The notes under the pieces: generated by a model | The model's database searches: none | The model's input: only the letters and a program-made list of their open reading frames with translations | Told to the model about the DNA's origin: nothing | From: Dyadobacter sp. CY261 | Lineage (GTDB): Bacteria > Bacteroidota > Bacteroidia > Cytophagales > Spirosomataceae | Assembly: GCF_021440085.1 (NCBI RefSeq) | Contig: NZ_JAKCPW010000010.1 | Location: 124,001-188,000 of the forward strand | Direction: 5' to 3' | DNA: 64,000 bases | Made by a program: the position numbers and the translations under genes | In this document: one piece after another, positions 8,451-17,310 of the stretch | Layout: each line of letters starts with the position of its first letter | How positions within the stretch are numbered: the stretch's first letter is position 1

Positions 8451-8616
8451 ATGCCTGATTAAATCCTCGAATCCATCATTTAGACTTTCTGCTTTCCGCT
8501 TATTGCTGAATTACCGCGTAATCATCGCAATCGACACAAAGCTAATTCTTTTCATATAGCTACTTGGGGGGGTGATAATTTAAAAGTCCAAATCAAAGCA
8601 ACTAGTCGTTACCTAA
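8451..8616. promoter_or_regulatory. Divergent promoter region (sulfatase / FG-GAP protein)
   Basis: This 166-bp gap separates two divergent genes. On the minus strand TAGCTTTG (8544-8537) fits the -7 consensus TAnnTTTG and lies 87 bp from the sulfatase start, but no TTG sits at the right spacing. A run of seven G residues occurs near 8565-8571. The dyad of the other sulfatase promoters is absent. Confidence 0.35.
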
Positions 8617-11600
8617 ATGTACACATCACTTATGGGAAGAATCTATTATCGTCCGCTTCTGACATGGTCAGGCTGCTCCATGCTCGCCATGCTGCTCTAC
8701 TTTGTAACTTGTGTGTTGTCTGGCAGGATTGCAAAACTGTCACCCGACCAAAATGCTAAACATGTCTCTTCCTCCACTGCGTCCAACAGCGATCAGGCTC
8801 TTTTTGAAACAATTGCGCAGTCGGAGTACAACATCAGCGCCGATAAAACTACCGGGGCTTTACAAGCTCCGAACCGTACACATAACTTTAGAAGTTCCTT
8901 TAAACCCGGTTTGCTAACCATTCAAAATCGGATTGACGGAGACTTGTTCCGGTTGTCGCTCGCTACGGCGGGTATTTTTGCTGATGGGCAACTCATCCAC
9001 CAGCCTGATAAGAATGCTACTTCGGTCATCGACAAAAACCATCTGCTGATCAAGCACAGCGGGTTTACCGAAGAGTTTATCAATAATCCTAAGGGCCTGC
9101 GTCAGAATTTCATCATTGAAAGTGCTCCTGCAAACACCAGGCAGATAGCGGTAAAACTGAAAGCCGAAGGAATGTCCATTGCCGCAACCGAAAATGGCGG
9201 ACTGAAAATGTATTATGGCGATGGCAAATCACAGCAACAATGGCTCAGTTACAGCGATCTTAAATGCTGGGACGCAAATGGAAAACCATTGGTTTCCTCT
9301 ATGTCATTGAATGGTCAGGAAATTGCCCTAAATGTCGCTACAGAAGATGCGGTATATCCGGTTACTGTCGACCCGATCGTCTTACATGGCAATCCCAGCA
9401 ATGCCAACACGCAGCTTTATGGTGATTTCTCTCGTGATAACATGGGATTTTCAGTGCAATCGGCCGGTGACCTTAATGGTGACGGACACAGCGATATCGT
9501 GGTAGGCGTAACCGGCTATGATAACGGCATCAAAGACCAGGGGGCTGCATTCGTTTACTATGGATCTTCCGCAGGTGTGGAAACGTCGACCCCAGCTAAA
9601 TTAGAAGGAAAGGTTTCCGATATACTTTTTGCTTACTCAGCGTCCACTGCCGGCGATATTAATGGGGATGGATTGGGGGATCTGGTTGTAAGCGCACCCG
9701 AGTATGCAAACGGCCAACGGTCCGAGGGAGCAATTTTCATTTACTATGGATCGCCTTCCGGTGTCTCTGACACCCCTTCCGACACACTCGAAAGTGACGT
9801 GGCCGACAGCAGAATGGGCGAAAGTGTGGCCTTGGCCGGAGACATCGATGATGATGGTTACAGTGACATCATCGTAGGATTACCCGGGTATTCAAATACA
9901 GAAACCCGAGAAGGTGCTGTGTTCATCTATCGCGGTTCACCAGACGGGCTGGTCTCGCCACCACAGATATTAGAAAGCAACCAGCAGTTTGCGGCGCTCG
10001 GCACCTCAGTAGCCGGAGCCGGGGATGTGAATGGCGATGGTCATAGCGATGTCATTGCCGGAGCTCCGTTATTTGACAACTTTGAGTCCAATGAAGGAGC
10101 CGCATTCGTATACCTTGGTACGTCAATGGGAATCAACCCTGCACCTATTTCTACATTGGAAAGTAACCAGACTAACGCCCTGCTGGGCACTTCCGTAGCA
10201 TCCGCTGGTGATTACAATGGTGACGGACTCAGCGACGTGGCCGCTGGTACGCCGCTGTTCGATAATGGCGAGCATGATGAGGGAGTAGTATTTGTATACC
10301 AGGGAATTGCCAATGGCGGTGTCAGTGGCACACCCAAAGACACGCTTGAAGCCAATCAACCTGAAGCGAGATTAGGCACATCCGTTGGTAGTGCGGGCGA
10401 TGTAAATGGAGACGGGTTTGCAGACATAATTACGGGAGCACCCTTATATGCAAACCCATTAAGTAAAGAAGGTGCGGCATTTGTATTCCATGGAGCACCC
10501 GCAGGCTTCGGTACTTACGTATCGATCCTGGAATCAGAACAAGCCGAGGCGCAAACGGGGATTTCCGTGGCCAGTGCCGGGGATGTTAACGGTGATGGTT
10601 ACAGCGATGTGATTGTTGGAGCAAACCTTTACGATTCCGGCACCAATGTGGACAATGGATCAGCATTTGTATTTCATGGCTCCGCTTCGGGTATCGCTAA
10701 CCTCCCCACCGTCAAGCTGGGTACCAGCCAGGAAGGCGCGCAATTTGGTTATTCGGTTACCAGTGCGGGTGATCTCAATGGCGACGGATTCAGCGATGTG
10801 GCCGTCGGGGCTCCGCAATACGACAATGGGGCCGGGCCGGCGGGCGCAGTGTTCATATTCTATGGTTCAACGGCTGGCTTACCGCCGGTAGCACCTCAAA
10901 AATTACAGGTCGGGCAGGCAGGTGCCGCTTATGGCGCGTCCGTTGCAGCGGCTGGCGATGTTAACGGTGACGGATTTGGAGATCTCATCGTAGGCGCGCC
11001 TTATTATGATGGCGCGACCACTGACAACGGAGCCGTTTTTGTTTACCACGGTTCGCAATTTGGCGTCACCGTTGTCTGGAATCTGAAACTCGACGGTACG
11101 CAAACAAACCAATACTTCGGTTTCTCGGTCGCAGGTGCCGGTGATGTGAATGGCGATGGTATACGGGATGTGATCATAGGTGCCCCATCCTATGATAAAG
11201 TTGGTTGCAACAACTGTGGTGCGGCATTTGTGCACCATGGAAGCACACTTGGCGTCACTAACTTCTCTACGAAACTGGAAGGAACCCAGACAGAATCTCA
11301 GCTGGGCTATTCCGTGGCATCAGCAGGCGATGTGAATGGAGATGGGTATAACGATGTGATCGCGGGTGCGATTAAGCAAAGCAATGGACAGGCGAACGAA
11401 GGTGCGGCGTTTGTGTTTTATGGGGATGATAAAGGCGTTGACAACCAGAAATGGTACATGGTCGAATCAGATGACGCCGGTGCGATGATGGGCTTCTCTG
11501 TGTCGAGTGCGGGCGATGTTAATGGCGATGGATTTAGTGACGTTATCGTTGGAGCTCCGCTGTTCCACAACAAGCTGCCAGCCAGTGAAGGAGCCGCATT

Positions 11601-12942
11601 TGTGTTCTACGGATCCAGCCAGGGACCGCAAAAGGTAGGTCATCTCCGCCTTAAAGGTTTGCAGGCCGACGCGCATTTCGGTGCCGCAGTTTCCAGCGCA
11701 GGTGACTTGAACGGCGACGGATACAGTGACATCGTCATTGGTGCGCCGGATCATGACAATGGCAAACTGAACGAAGGGGCCGCCTTTGTCTACGATGGTT
11801 CGCCTAACGGCACTGTTACATTGAACCCGGCTATGGTTGACAGCGATTTTGCAGACGCACGGATGGGTATATCAGTCTCCGGTGCGGGGGATGTCAATGG
11901 CGATGGGTACAGCGATATCGTTGTCGGACTTATCAATTACAACCTGGAAGTCAGTGGCATCTTTAATAACTCGATCGACGGAGGAGCCGCCTTTGTGTAC
12001 CAGGGTAATTTGGGAGGAAATATCCTTCGTAATAATTTAAGGGTATACAATACCAACCTGAGCACTAACATTGATTATACTCAAATTCAAAAGAACGACT
12101 TCGGTGCAGGCCTGAATGTGCGATCATTCCTCGGCAGGAACAGCGCGCGGCTCGTTTGGGAAACAAAAAAGCAAGGCGTCGCCTTTTTCAGCGCAGGAAC
12201 ATTGACCAACAGTACCAACTTTTCGGGACAACAAGCTCAATATTCTGCTGTTTCAGGACCTGGCACCGAACTGAAATTGCTGATCAATAAAGCCGGCTTC
12301 GATACAAAAATCAGGACAAGGCCTAAATTCCGCCTCACTAAGGCCCTTACCGGCCAGGTTTATGGTCCATGGAGATTCTTGCCTGTTTACACGCAATCGT
12401 CATATACGATCCTGAATGGCCCATCGCTACCGGTCACGTTAGTCGCTTTCAAGGCAAGGCCCGCCGAAGGAAATGCTTTGCTGGAATGGTCGACATCCGA
12501 AGAGATTAACAGCGACCGGTTCGAAATACAAAGAAGTACGGACGGCAAGGCTTGGGGAACGATCGGAGTTCAGAAATCTCACGAAAACGCGAAACAGCTT
12601 CACACCTACTCATATTTAGATACAACTCAATGCAGCACCGCCAAGCGGTACTATCGTCTGAAAATGGTAGATCTGGACGATACCTTCGCGTTTAGTCACA
12701 TTGAGACGATCACACTTGCGAAAAAAATTGCTACAAGAATTTATCCAAACCCTACAAGCGATGTATTGCATCTGAACAGCGAAGAGGTTATTCGGGAAGT
12801 GCAGATATATTCTGTAAACGGACAAGAAGTTGTAACTCTTAAGAATGCAAATGGCATCAGTAAGGTAGATATCGGCAAGCTTTCCGCAGGAATTTATCTC
12901 ATAAAAGTAAATGGAGAATCCTTCCAGATTGTGAAACAGTAA
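8617..12942 (+). CDS. Giant FG-GAP repeat protein with T9SS sorting domain
   Basis: 1441 residues. A hydrophobic N-terminal segment (about 15-36) is followed by a roughly 240-residue region without recognised motif. Then come 14 FG-GAP repeats of about 62 residues (about 280-1110), each with a calcium-loop core such as DVNGDGYSDVIVG. FG-GAP repeats form integrin-alpha-like beta-propeller blades. The C-terminal part carries a segment of the type seen in Bacteroidota surface proteins (LEWSTSEEINSDRFEIQRS). The tail, IYPNPTSDVLHL...GIYLIKVNG...KQ, is a type A T9SS sorting domain, so the protein is exported and anchored or released at the surface. A role in adhesion or ligand binding is inferred. 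An in-frame ATG at 8632 is an alternative start. Confidence 0.9.
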   Translation: MYTSLMGRIYYRPLLTWSGCSMLAMLLYFVTCVLSGRIAKLSPDQNAKHVSSSTASNSDQALFETIAQSEYNISADKTTGALQAPNRTHNFRSSFKPGLLTIQNRIDGDLFRLSLATAGIFADGQLIHQPDKNATSVIDKNHLLIKHSGFTEEFINNPKGLRQNFIIESAPANTRQIAVKLKAEGMSIAATENGGLKMYYGDGKSQQQWLSYSDLKCWDANGKPLVSSMSLNGQEIALNVATEDAVYPVTVDPIVLHGNPSNANTQLYGDFSRDNMGFSVQSAGDLNGDGHSDIVVGVTGYDNGIKDQGAAFVYYGSSAGVETSTPAKLEGKVSDILFAYSASTAGDINGDGLGDLVVSAPEYANGQRSEGAIFIYYGSPSGVSDTPSDTLESDVADSRMGESVALAGDIDDDGYSDIIVGLPGYSNTETREGAVFIYRGSPDGLVSPPQILESNQQFAALGTSVAGAGDVNGDGHSDVIAGAPLFDNFESNEGAAFVYLGTSMGINPAPISTLESNQTNALLGTSVASAGDYNGDGLSDVAAGTPLFDNGEHDEGVVFVYQGIANGGVSGTPKDTLEANQPEARLGTSVGSAGDVNGDGFADIITGAPLYANPLSKEGAAFVFHGAPAGFGTYVSILESEQAEAQTGISVASAGDVNGDGYSDVIVGANLYDSGTNVDNGSAFVFHGSASGIANLPTVKLGTSQEGAQFGYSVTSAGDLNGDGFSDVAVGAPQYDNGAGPAGAVFIFYGSTAGLPPVAPQKLQVGQAGAAYGASVAAAGDVNGDGFGDLIVGAPYYDGATTDNGAVFVYHGSQFGVTVVWNLKLDGTQTNQYFGFSVAGAGDVNGDGIRDVIIGAPSYDKVGCNNCGAAFVHHGSTLGVTNFSTKLEGTQTESQLGYSVASAGDVNGDGYNDVIAGAIKQSNGQANEGAAFVFYGDDKGVDNQKWYMVESDDAGAMMGFSVSSAGDVNGDGFSDVIVGAPLFHNKLPASEGAAFVFYGSSQGPQKVGHLRLKGLQADAHFGAAVSSAGDLNGDGYSDIVIGAPDHDNGKLNEGAAFVYDGSPNGTVTLNPAMVDSDFADARMGISVSGAGDVNGDGYSDIVVGLINYNLEVSGIFNNSIDGGAAFVYQGNLGGNILRNNLRVYNTNLSTNIDYTQIQKNDFGAGLNVRSFLGRNSARLVWETKKQGVAFFSAGTLTNSTNFSGQQAQYSAVSGPGTELKLLINKAGFDTKIRTRPKFRLTKALTGQVYGPWRFLPVYTQSSYTILNGPSLPVTLVAFKARPAEGNALLEWSTSEEINSDRFEIQRSTDGKAWGTIGVQKSHENAKQLHTYSYLDTTQCSTAKRYYRLKMVDLDDTFAFSHIETITLAKKIATRIYPNPTSDVLHLNSEEVIREVQIYSVNGQEVVTLKNANGISKVDIGKLSAGIYLIKVNGESFQIVKQ

Positions 12943-12947
12943 ACTGT

Positions 12948-12990
12948 AAACAATGGGCCTTGCATCATCAGATAGCAAGGCTCATTGTTT
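12948..12990. terminator. Bidirectional hairpin terminator
   Basis: AAACAATGGGCCTTGC (12948-12963) pairs with GCAAGGCTCATTGTTT (12975-12990), 15 of 16 positions, with an 11-nt loop. It lies between the convergent FG-GAP and sulfatase genes and overlaps the sulfatase stop codon. T- or A-rich flanks on both sides suit termination in both directions. Confidence 0.75.
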
Positions 12991-14464
12991 ATTTGTCTGC
13001 ACTACCCAATCTCAAACTGTCTTTGCCGTCGTAACGATAATTCCATTGCCGCATATACTCGTCGGCAGTCAGGAAACCGTCTTTGGCCTCGGCCAGTTTG
13101 GCCCGGAGCGTTTTTTCAAGTTTGGCCTGCACCGTTGCATAGGCCGGGGAGCCGATCAGGTTTTTCAATTGATAAGGATCTATGGCGTTATCATACAAAA
13201 GCCAAGGCCCTTTCAAATCTCTCACATAAGTGTATTGTTTCGTACGTACACCGCGGTATTCTTTCCCGCCATTCAGAAAATTGTTCTCATGAAACGGAAC
13301 CGGCACCTGGATCAACGCAGCTTCTTCGCCAGTCGGTTTTTGCTTTCCAGTCAATAAGCCTGCAAAGTTGTGGCCCTCAACGCCAGCCGGGATTTTTATT
13401 TTACTGATTCCCAATAAGGTAGGAAGAATATCTACGTTCGAAAGCGGCACCGACAGTTCCCGTTTTCCCTTGCCCAGTCCTGCCGGATAATGCACCACGA
13501 GCGGCACCAAAATTGATTCGTCCCAGGGTTTCTGCTTCCTGACTTTTCCCTGAGAATAAAGCATATCCCCATGGTCGGAAGTAAAAACCAATACCGTATT
13601 TTCTTCCACACCAGCCTGTTTCAATGCCGTGAGCAGGTCACCAAACGATTTATCCAATGCCGTACAGTGCGCGTAATAACCAGCCAAATCCTTCCGGGCT
13701 TTGGCTTGAAGTGAGTCAGGCACATTAGGCCGCAGTTTTAGCTTTACGGGATCGTACATTTTGCGATAAGCCTCGGGCGCGGTCTGGTAAGGGTCATGCG
13801 GCGGGCCCCATGAAAGTACGAGCAGGAACGGGTTGTTCTTGTTCCGGTCGATGAAACCGATGGCACTGTCGGTTTGCGGAAAAGCGTCGTAACCATTCCA
13901 TTCGTGGCGGACGTCATTCTCGTCGAAATAGAAAGAACTATTGTAATCGTTCGTCACCTCGCGTGCTTTCCAGTAATCGAAACCCTGCCGACGGTCGCGG
14001 GGAACGGGGCGGTTGCGGGCTGCAAACTGCTTTTCATCATTCGGCTGCCCATTCACATGCCATTTACCAATGTAGCCCGTTGCATAGCCGGCTTTCTTGT
14101 AAATCTCCGCCAAAGTGAGCGCTTCGTTGCGCAGCGGGCGATCGTTGTAAAAAACGCCGTGCGTCAGCGGATACTGACCCGTGAGCAGGCTCGCACGGGC
14201 AGGACTGCACACCGGCATTACCGACACAGCAGTCGTGAAAACAACGCTGCTTTGCGCCAGTTTGTCCAAATTCGGCGTTTTTACATCGGCATTACCGGCA
14301 TAGCCAAACGACTGTGCGTTCCACTGATCGGCGATAACGATGATGATATTCGGTTTCGGCGCCGGTGGGGCATTCCTGTCGCCTTTCCACGCAAAACCGG
14401 TTGCCAGCGCGAGCACAATGCCCGCCGCCGACAACCGGATTCCATTTTCATATCGAAAAATCAT
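12989..14464 (-). CDS. S1-family sulfatase (CSPAR)
   Basis: 491-residue sulfatase with an N-terminal hydrophobic segment (about 11-26). The formylglycine motif is C86-S-P-A-R, then ASLLTGQYPLTHG. The first metal-binding segment reads IVIADQWNAQ, with Gln in place of the second Asp, as in one group of S1 sulfatases; TSDHGDML supplies the later ligands. It is the last gene of the sulfatase run. Its ATG overlaps the stop codon of the upstream sulfatase by 4 bp (ATGA), so translation is probably coupled. The GKWH motif is present. Substrate unknown. Confidence 0.92.
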   Translation of the reverse strand: MIFRYENGIRLSAAGIVLALATGFAWKGDRNAPPAPKPNIIIVIADQWNAQSFGYAGNADVKTPNLDKLAQSSVVFTTAVSVMPVCSPARASLLTGQYPLTHGVFYNDRPLRNEALTLAEIYKKAGYATGYIGKWHVNGQPNDEKQFAARNRPVPRDRRQGFDYWKAREVTNDYNSSFYFDENDVRHEWNGYDAFPQTDSAIGFIDRNKNNPFLLVLSWGPPHDPYQTAPEAYRKMYDPVKLKLRPNVPDSLQAKARKDLAGYYAHCTALDKSFGDLLTALKQAGVEENTVLVFTSDHGDMLYSQGKVRKQKPWDESILVPLVVHYPAGLGKGKRELSVPLSNVDILPTLLGISKIKIPAGVEGHNFAGLLTGKQKPTGEEAALIQVPVPFHENNFLNGGKEYRGVRTKQYTYVRDLKGPWLLYDNAIDPYQLKNLIGSPAYATVQAKLEKTLRAKLAEAKDGFLTADEYMRQWNYRYDGKDSLRLGSADK

Positions 14465-15897
14465 TTGCCATTCTGCTGTTCGGCTTCCGGATACCCTTTT
14501 TTCAACAGCGTCGTCAGTTCATTCACTGTGATTATAAAGTTATTATCCTTTGCCAGGTTCGTAAACTCGTTCGGGTCTTTCTGGTGGTCGTACAACTCGA
14601 CGCCGGCCTTGCCTCCATCCCATTCGGTATAGCGGAAGCGCTCGGTACGCACGCTGCGCCCGAAGATTTGTCCTCTCCTCACCTGCGTGTAAGCGGGTTT
14701 ATCCCAAACGGCGGTCGGGTTTTTGAGCAGTGGGGTAAGGCTTTTACCCTGCAAATTTTGTTTCGGATCGAGGCCGCAAAGCTCCGCCAATGTGGGGTAA
14801 ATGTCCACCAGCTCCACCGTACGGCCGGATGCCTTGCCTTTGGTGCCGCCGGGCACCGAGATGATGAGGGGCACGCGGGCCGAGTTTTCAAAAAGGCTCT
14901 GTTTCATCCACTGCCCGTGCTGGCCTACATTGTAGCCATGGTCGCTCCAAAGCACGATGATTGTTTTTTCGGCTAGTTTGAGCTTTTCTACGGCATCTAT
15001 GAGCTTCCCTACCTGCGCGTCCATAAACGAAATGGTTGCATAATAGGCCCGCAATGCTTCGCGGCGTTTGGCTTCGTCGAGGCCCCAGTGCGGCGGCTTG
15101 GTAAACAATGCAGCTTCCGGAACGTCGTCGAGATCGTTCGGGATTTCTTTCGGCAGCGGCACTTTATCTACCGGGTATAAATCGAAGTATTTCTGAGGTG
15201 CAACATAAGGCGTATGCGGCCTGAAAAAGCCTACGGCGAGGAAAAAGGGCTCATTCTTCTTTTCGGTCATAATCTTAATGGCCTCATTAGCAATCATGCC
15301 GTCGGTTTGCTCGTCGTCGGTTCCTTCTGTCGCGCGCCATGCCAATGCACTTCCAAGCGCACGGTCCGGTGTGAGGTTTTTGATCAATGGCTCCTCCGTT
15401 TTGTCGCGGCCTTTTGGGTTTACACGATAATTCCACGAATCCGGATCATCGAGCCCGTCCGTTCCGATCTGTCCGGGCACACCATAGTGGAAGATTTTGC
15501 CTACCCGCGCGCTGTAATAATCGTTGTTCTTAAAGAGCTGAGGAAGTGTAACGATATCCGGTAGGTTTTTGCGGAAATGCGTCTGCAACTCATAAATCTT
15601 CGTCACATCAGGCCGCTGGCCCGTCAGCAGCGACGAGCGGCTCGGGCTGCATAGCGGGAATTGCGTATAAGCCTTGTCGAACCGGACGCCCCTTTTGGCC
15701 AGCCGGTCGATATTCGGGGATTTTACAAAGGTGTTGCCGTAAGTCCCGAGGTCGTTGTTAAGGTCATCGACTGCGATAAAAAGGACATTATACTTCGGTT
15801 TCGCTTTCTCGCCCTCCTCACCAGCCCAAGCCGGTGAATCAGCAAAAGGTGTCAGCGACAGCGCCGCGAGCGCCAGTAATGCGTATTTTTTCATCAT
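14461..15897 (-). CDS. Iduronate-2-sulfatase-like S1 sulfatase (CSPSR)
   Basis: 478 residues with a signal peptide (about 1-25, ending PAWA). Metal ligands start in IAVDDLNNDLGTYG; the active site is C83-S-P-S-R, then SSLLTGQRPD. The segments LPQLFKNNDYYSARVGKIFH and FFRPHTPYVAPQKYFDLYP are characteristic of the iduronate-2-sulfatase-like subfamily. It is closely related to the next gene upstream (15913-17292), 15 bp away. Subfamily membership is by motif only: no uronate-handling enzymes are nearby, so true iduronate specificity is not implied. Confidence 0.92.
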   Translation of the reverse strand: MMKKYALLALAALSLTPFADSPAWAGEEGEKAKPKYNVLFIAVDDLNNDLGTYGNTFVKSPNIDRLAKRGVRFDKAYTQFPLCSPSRSSLLTGQRPDVTKIYELQTHFRKNLPDIVTLPQLFKNNDYYSARVGKIFHYGVPGQIGTDGLDDPDSWNYRVNPKGRDKTEEPLIKNLTPDRALGSALAWRATEGTDDEQTDGMIANEAIKIMTEKKNEPFFLAVGFFRPHTPYVAPQKYFDLYPVDKVPLPKEIPNDLDDVPEAALFTKPPHWGLDEAKRREALRAYYATISFMDAQVGKLIDAVEKLKLAEKTIIVLWSDHGYNVGQHGQWMKQSLFENSARVPLIISVPGGTKGKASGRTVELVDIYPTLAELCGLDPKQNLQGKSLTPLLKNPTAVWDKPAYTQVRRGQIFGRSVRTERFRYTEWDGGKAGVELYDHQKDPNEFTNLAKDNNFIITVNELTTLLKKGYPEAEQQNGK

Positions 15898-15912
15898 TAC
15901 AACAGGTTAAAT

Positions 15913-17292
15913 TTATTCCTTACCCTCTTTCACCGTGGGTGCATCTTTTGCATTGATCTTCGGCAACGACTTCGCCAGTTCTGTTTTTACCGAAGCATAC
16001 TTCGCGTCCTTGGCCAGATTTTTCCATTCCTGCGGATCGCCATCGTGGTCGTAAAGCTCTTCCGAACCGTCGTTATAGCGAATGTAGCGGTATTTTTCAG
16101 ACCGGACCGCGTGGTTTCCAAAGCCGTGCGTCGTTACTGACGGGTGGTTCCAGGCGACCGCAGGATTTTTCAAGAGCGGCACAATGCTATTGCCCTCCAC
16201 TCCTTTTTTAGCAGGCAGTTGACACAGTTCCGTCAAGGTCGGGTAAATGTCCATCAGGTTGACGGTCCGCTCCGAAACGCCATTGGCTTTCGACAAGCCG
16301 GGTGCATACACGATAAACGGCACACGCGACGCCTCTTCCCATAAAGCAAATTTCCGCCAATGCTCCTTCTCACCCAAATGCCAGCCGTGATCGCCGAAGA
16401 ATACGATGATCGTGTTCTTGGCGTAAGCACTTTTTTCCAACGCATCCAGCAAGCGGCCAATCTGCCCATCGGCAAACGTAATGCTCGCCAGATAACCCTG
16501 CACCGCCTTTTCCCATTGCTTATGCTCGACAATGAACTTATGGTCGCCCTTCGGCTTGGCGATCTTCACGCCGGCATCGGGCACATCCTCCAAATCGTTG
16601 GCAATGGTTTTGGGAAGTTTGATGGAAGATAAAGGGTATTGGTCAAAATACTTTTGAGGCACATACCACGGCAAGTGCGGGCGCGTAAAACCAATAGCCA
16701 GGAAAAACGGCTTTTCATGCTTGTCTGCCAAAAAGCTGACTCCTTGATTGACGACCTTGAAATCACCCATATCCTTATCCTCCACATGGACAGGGCTCCA
16801 ATCGAAATGCGCAAAACCATTCACAGGGGCTTTGGGAGGCTCCGGCGACTTGGGCACATCGAAATACGAAGGCCATGACGCGTTGTCGTTGAATGCATTA
16901 TGGAAGATCTTGCCCGCGCCCTTCACCTCGTAACCATTGGCGGTAAAATACTGGGGGAGCGTCACGGCATCCTGCAAAACCGGCCGCCAGGGCTGATTGT
17001 TATGATAAACGCCCGAACTCGACGGCCGAACGCCCGTCAGCAGGCTCGCCCGGGAGGGGTTACAGGCAGGCGCTGAGCAATAGGCACGTTTGAAAATCAC
17101 CCCTTTTTTCGCCAGCTTATCGATATTAGGCGTTTTAATGCCGGGATACCCGCCAAACGGCCCGATCCAGTCATTCATGTCGTCGACGGCGATGAAGAGG
17201 ACATTGTATTTTTCTTTTTGCGCTGATGCATCAAGGCCGGGTAGCAGCATGAGTGCCAGCAGGGAGGCGATGCGTTGGTATTTTTTGATCAT
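15913..17292 (-). CDS. Iduronate-2-sulfatase-like S1 sulfatase (CNPSR)
   Basis: 459 residues with a signal peptide (about 1-25, ending DASAQ). The metal site is in IAVDDMNDWIGPFGGYPG; the formylglycine motif is C77-N-P-S-R, then ASLLTGVRPSSSGVYHNNQPW. GAGKIFHN and FTRPHLPWYVPQKYFDQYP are subfamily motifs shared with the neighbouring 14461-15897 gene, probably a tandem duplication that has diverged. FFGDHGWHLGEKEHWRKF holds the distal catalytic and metal residues. Gaps to both neighbours are under 20 bp, consistent with one transcript. Confidence 0.92.
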   Translation of the reverse strand: MIKKYQRIASLLALMLLPGLDASAQKEKYNVLFIAVDDMNDWIGPFGGYPGIKTPNIDKLAKKGVIFKRAYCSAPACNPSRASLLTGVRPSSSGVYHNNQPWRPVLQDAVTLPQYFTANGYEVKGAGKIFHNAFNDNASWPSYFDVPKSPEPPKAPVNGFAHFDWSPVHVEDKDMGDFKVVNQGVSFLADKHEKPFFLAIGFTRPHLPWYVPQKYFDQYPLSSIKLPKTIANDLEDVPDAGVKIAKPKGDHKFIVEHKQWEKAVQGYLASITFADGQIGRLLDALEKSAYAKNTIIVFFGDHGWHLGEKEHWRKFALWEEASRVPFIVYAPGLSKANGVSERTVNLMDIYPTLTELCQLPAKKGVEGNSIVPLLKNPAVAWNHPSVTTHGFGNHAVRSEKYRYIRYNDGSEELYDHDGDPQEWKNLAKDAKYASVKTELAKSLPKINAKDAPTVKEGKE

Positions 17293-17310
17293 CCTGTTGA
17301 TATTAATGCG

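Noticed and set aside
12989..14464. Inactive sulfatase because of Gln in the first metal motif (IADQW)
   Set aside because: The DQ variant is common in one group of S1 sulfatases, and CSPAR, GKWH and SDHGDM are intact, so activity is expected.
14461..17292. Heparan or dermatan sulfate degradation locus from two iduronate-2-sulfatase-like genes
   Set aside because: No lyase, glucuronidase or iduronidase accompanies them. Subfamily motifs alone do not fix the substrate.
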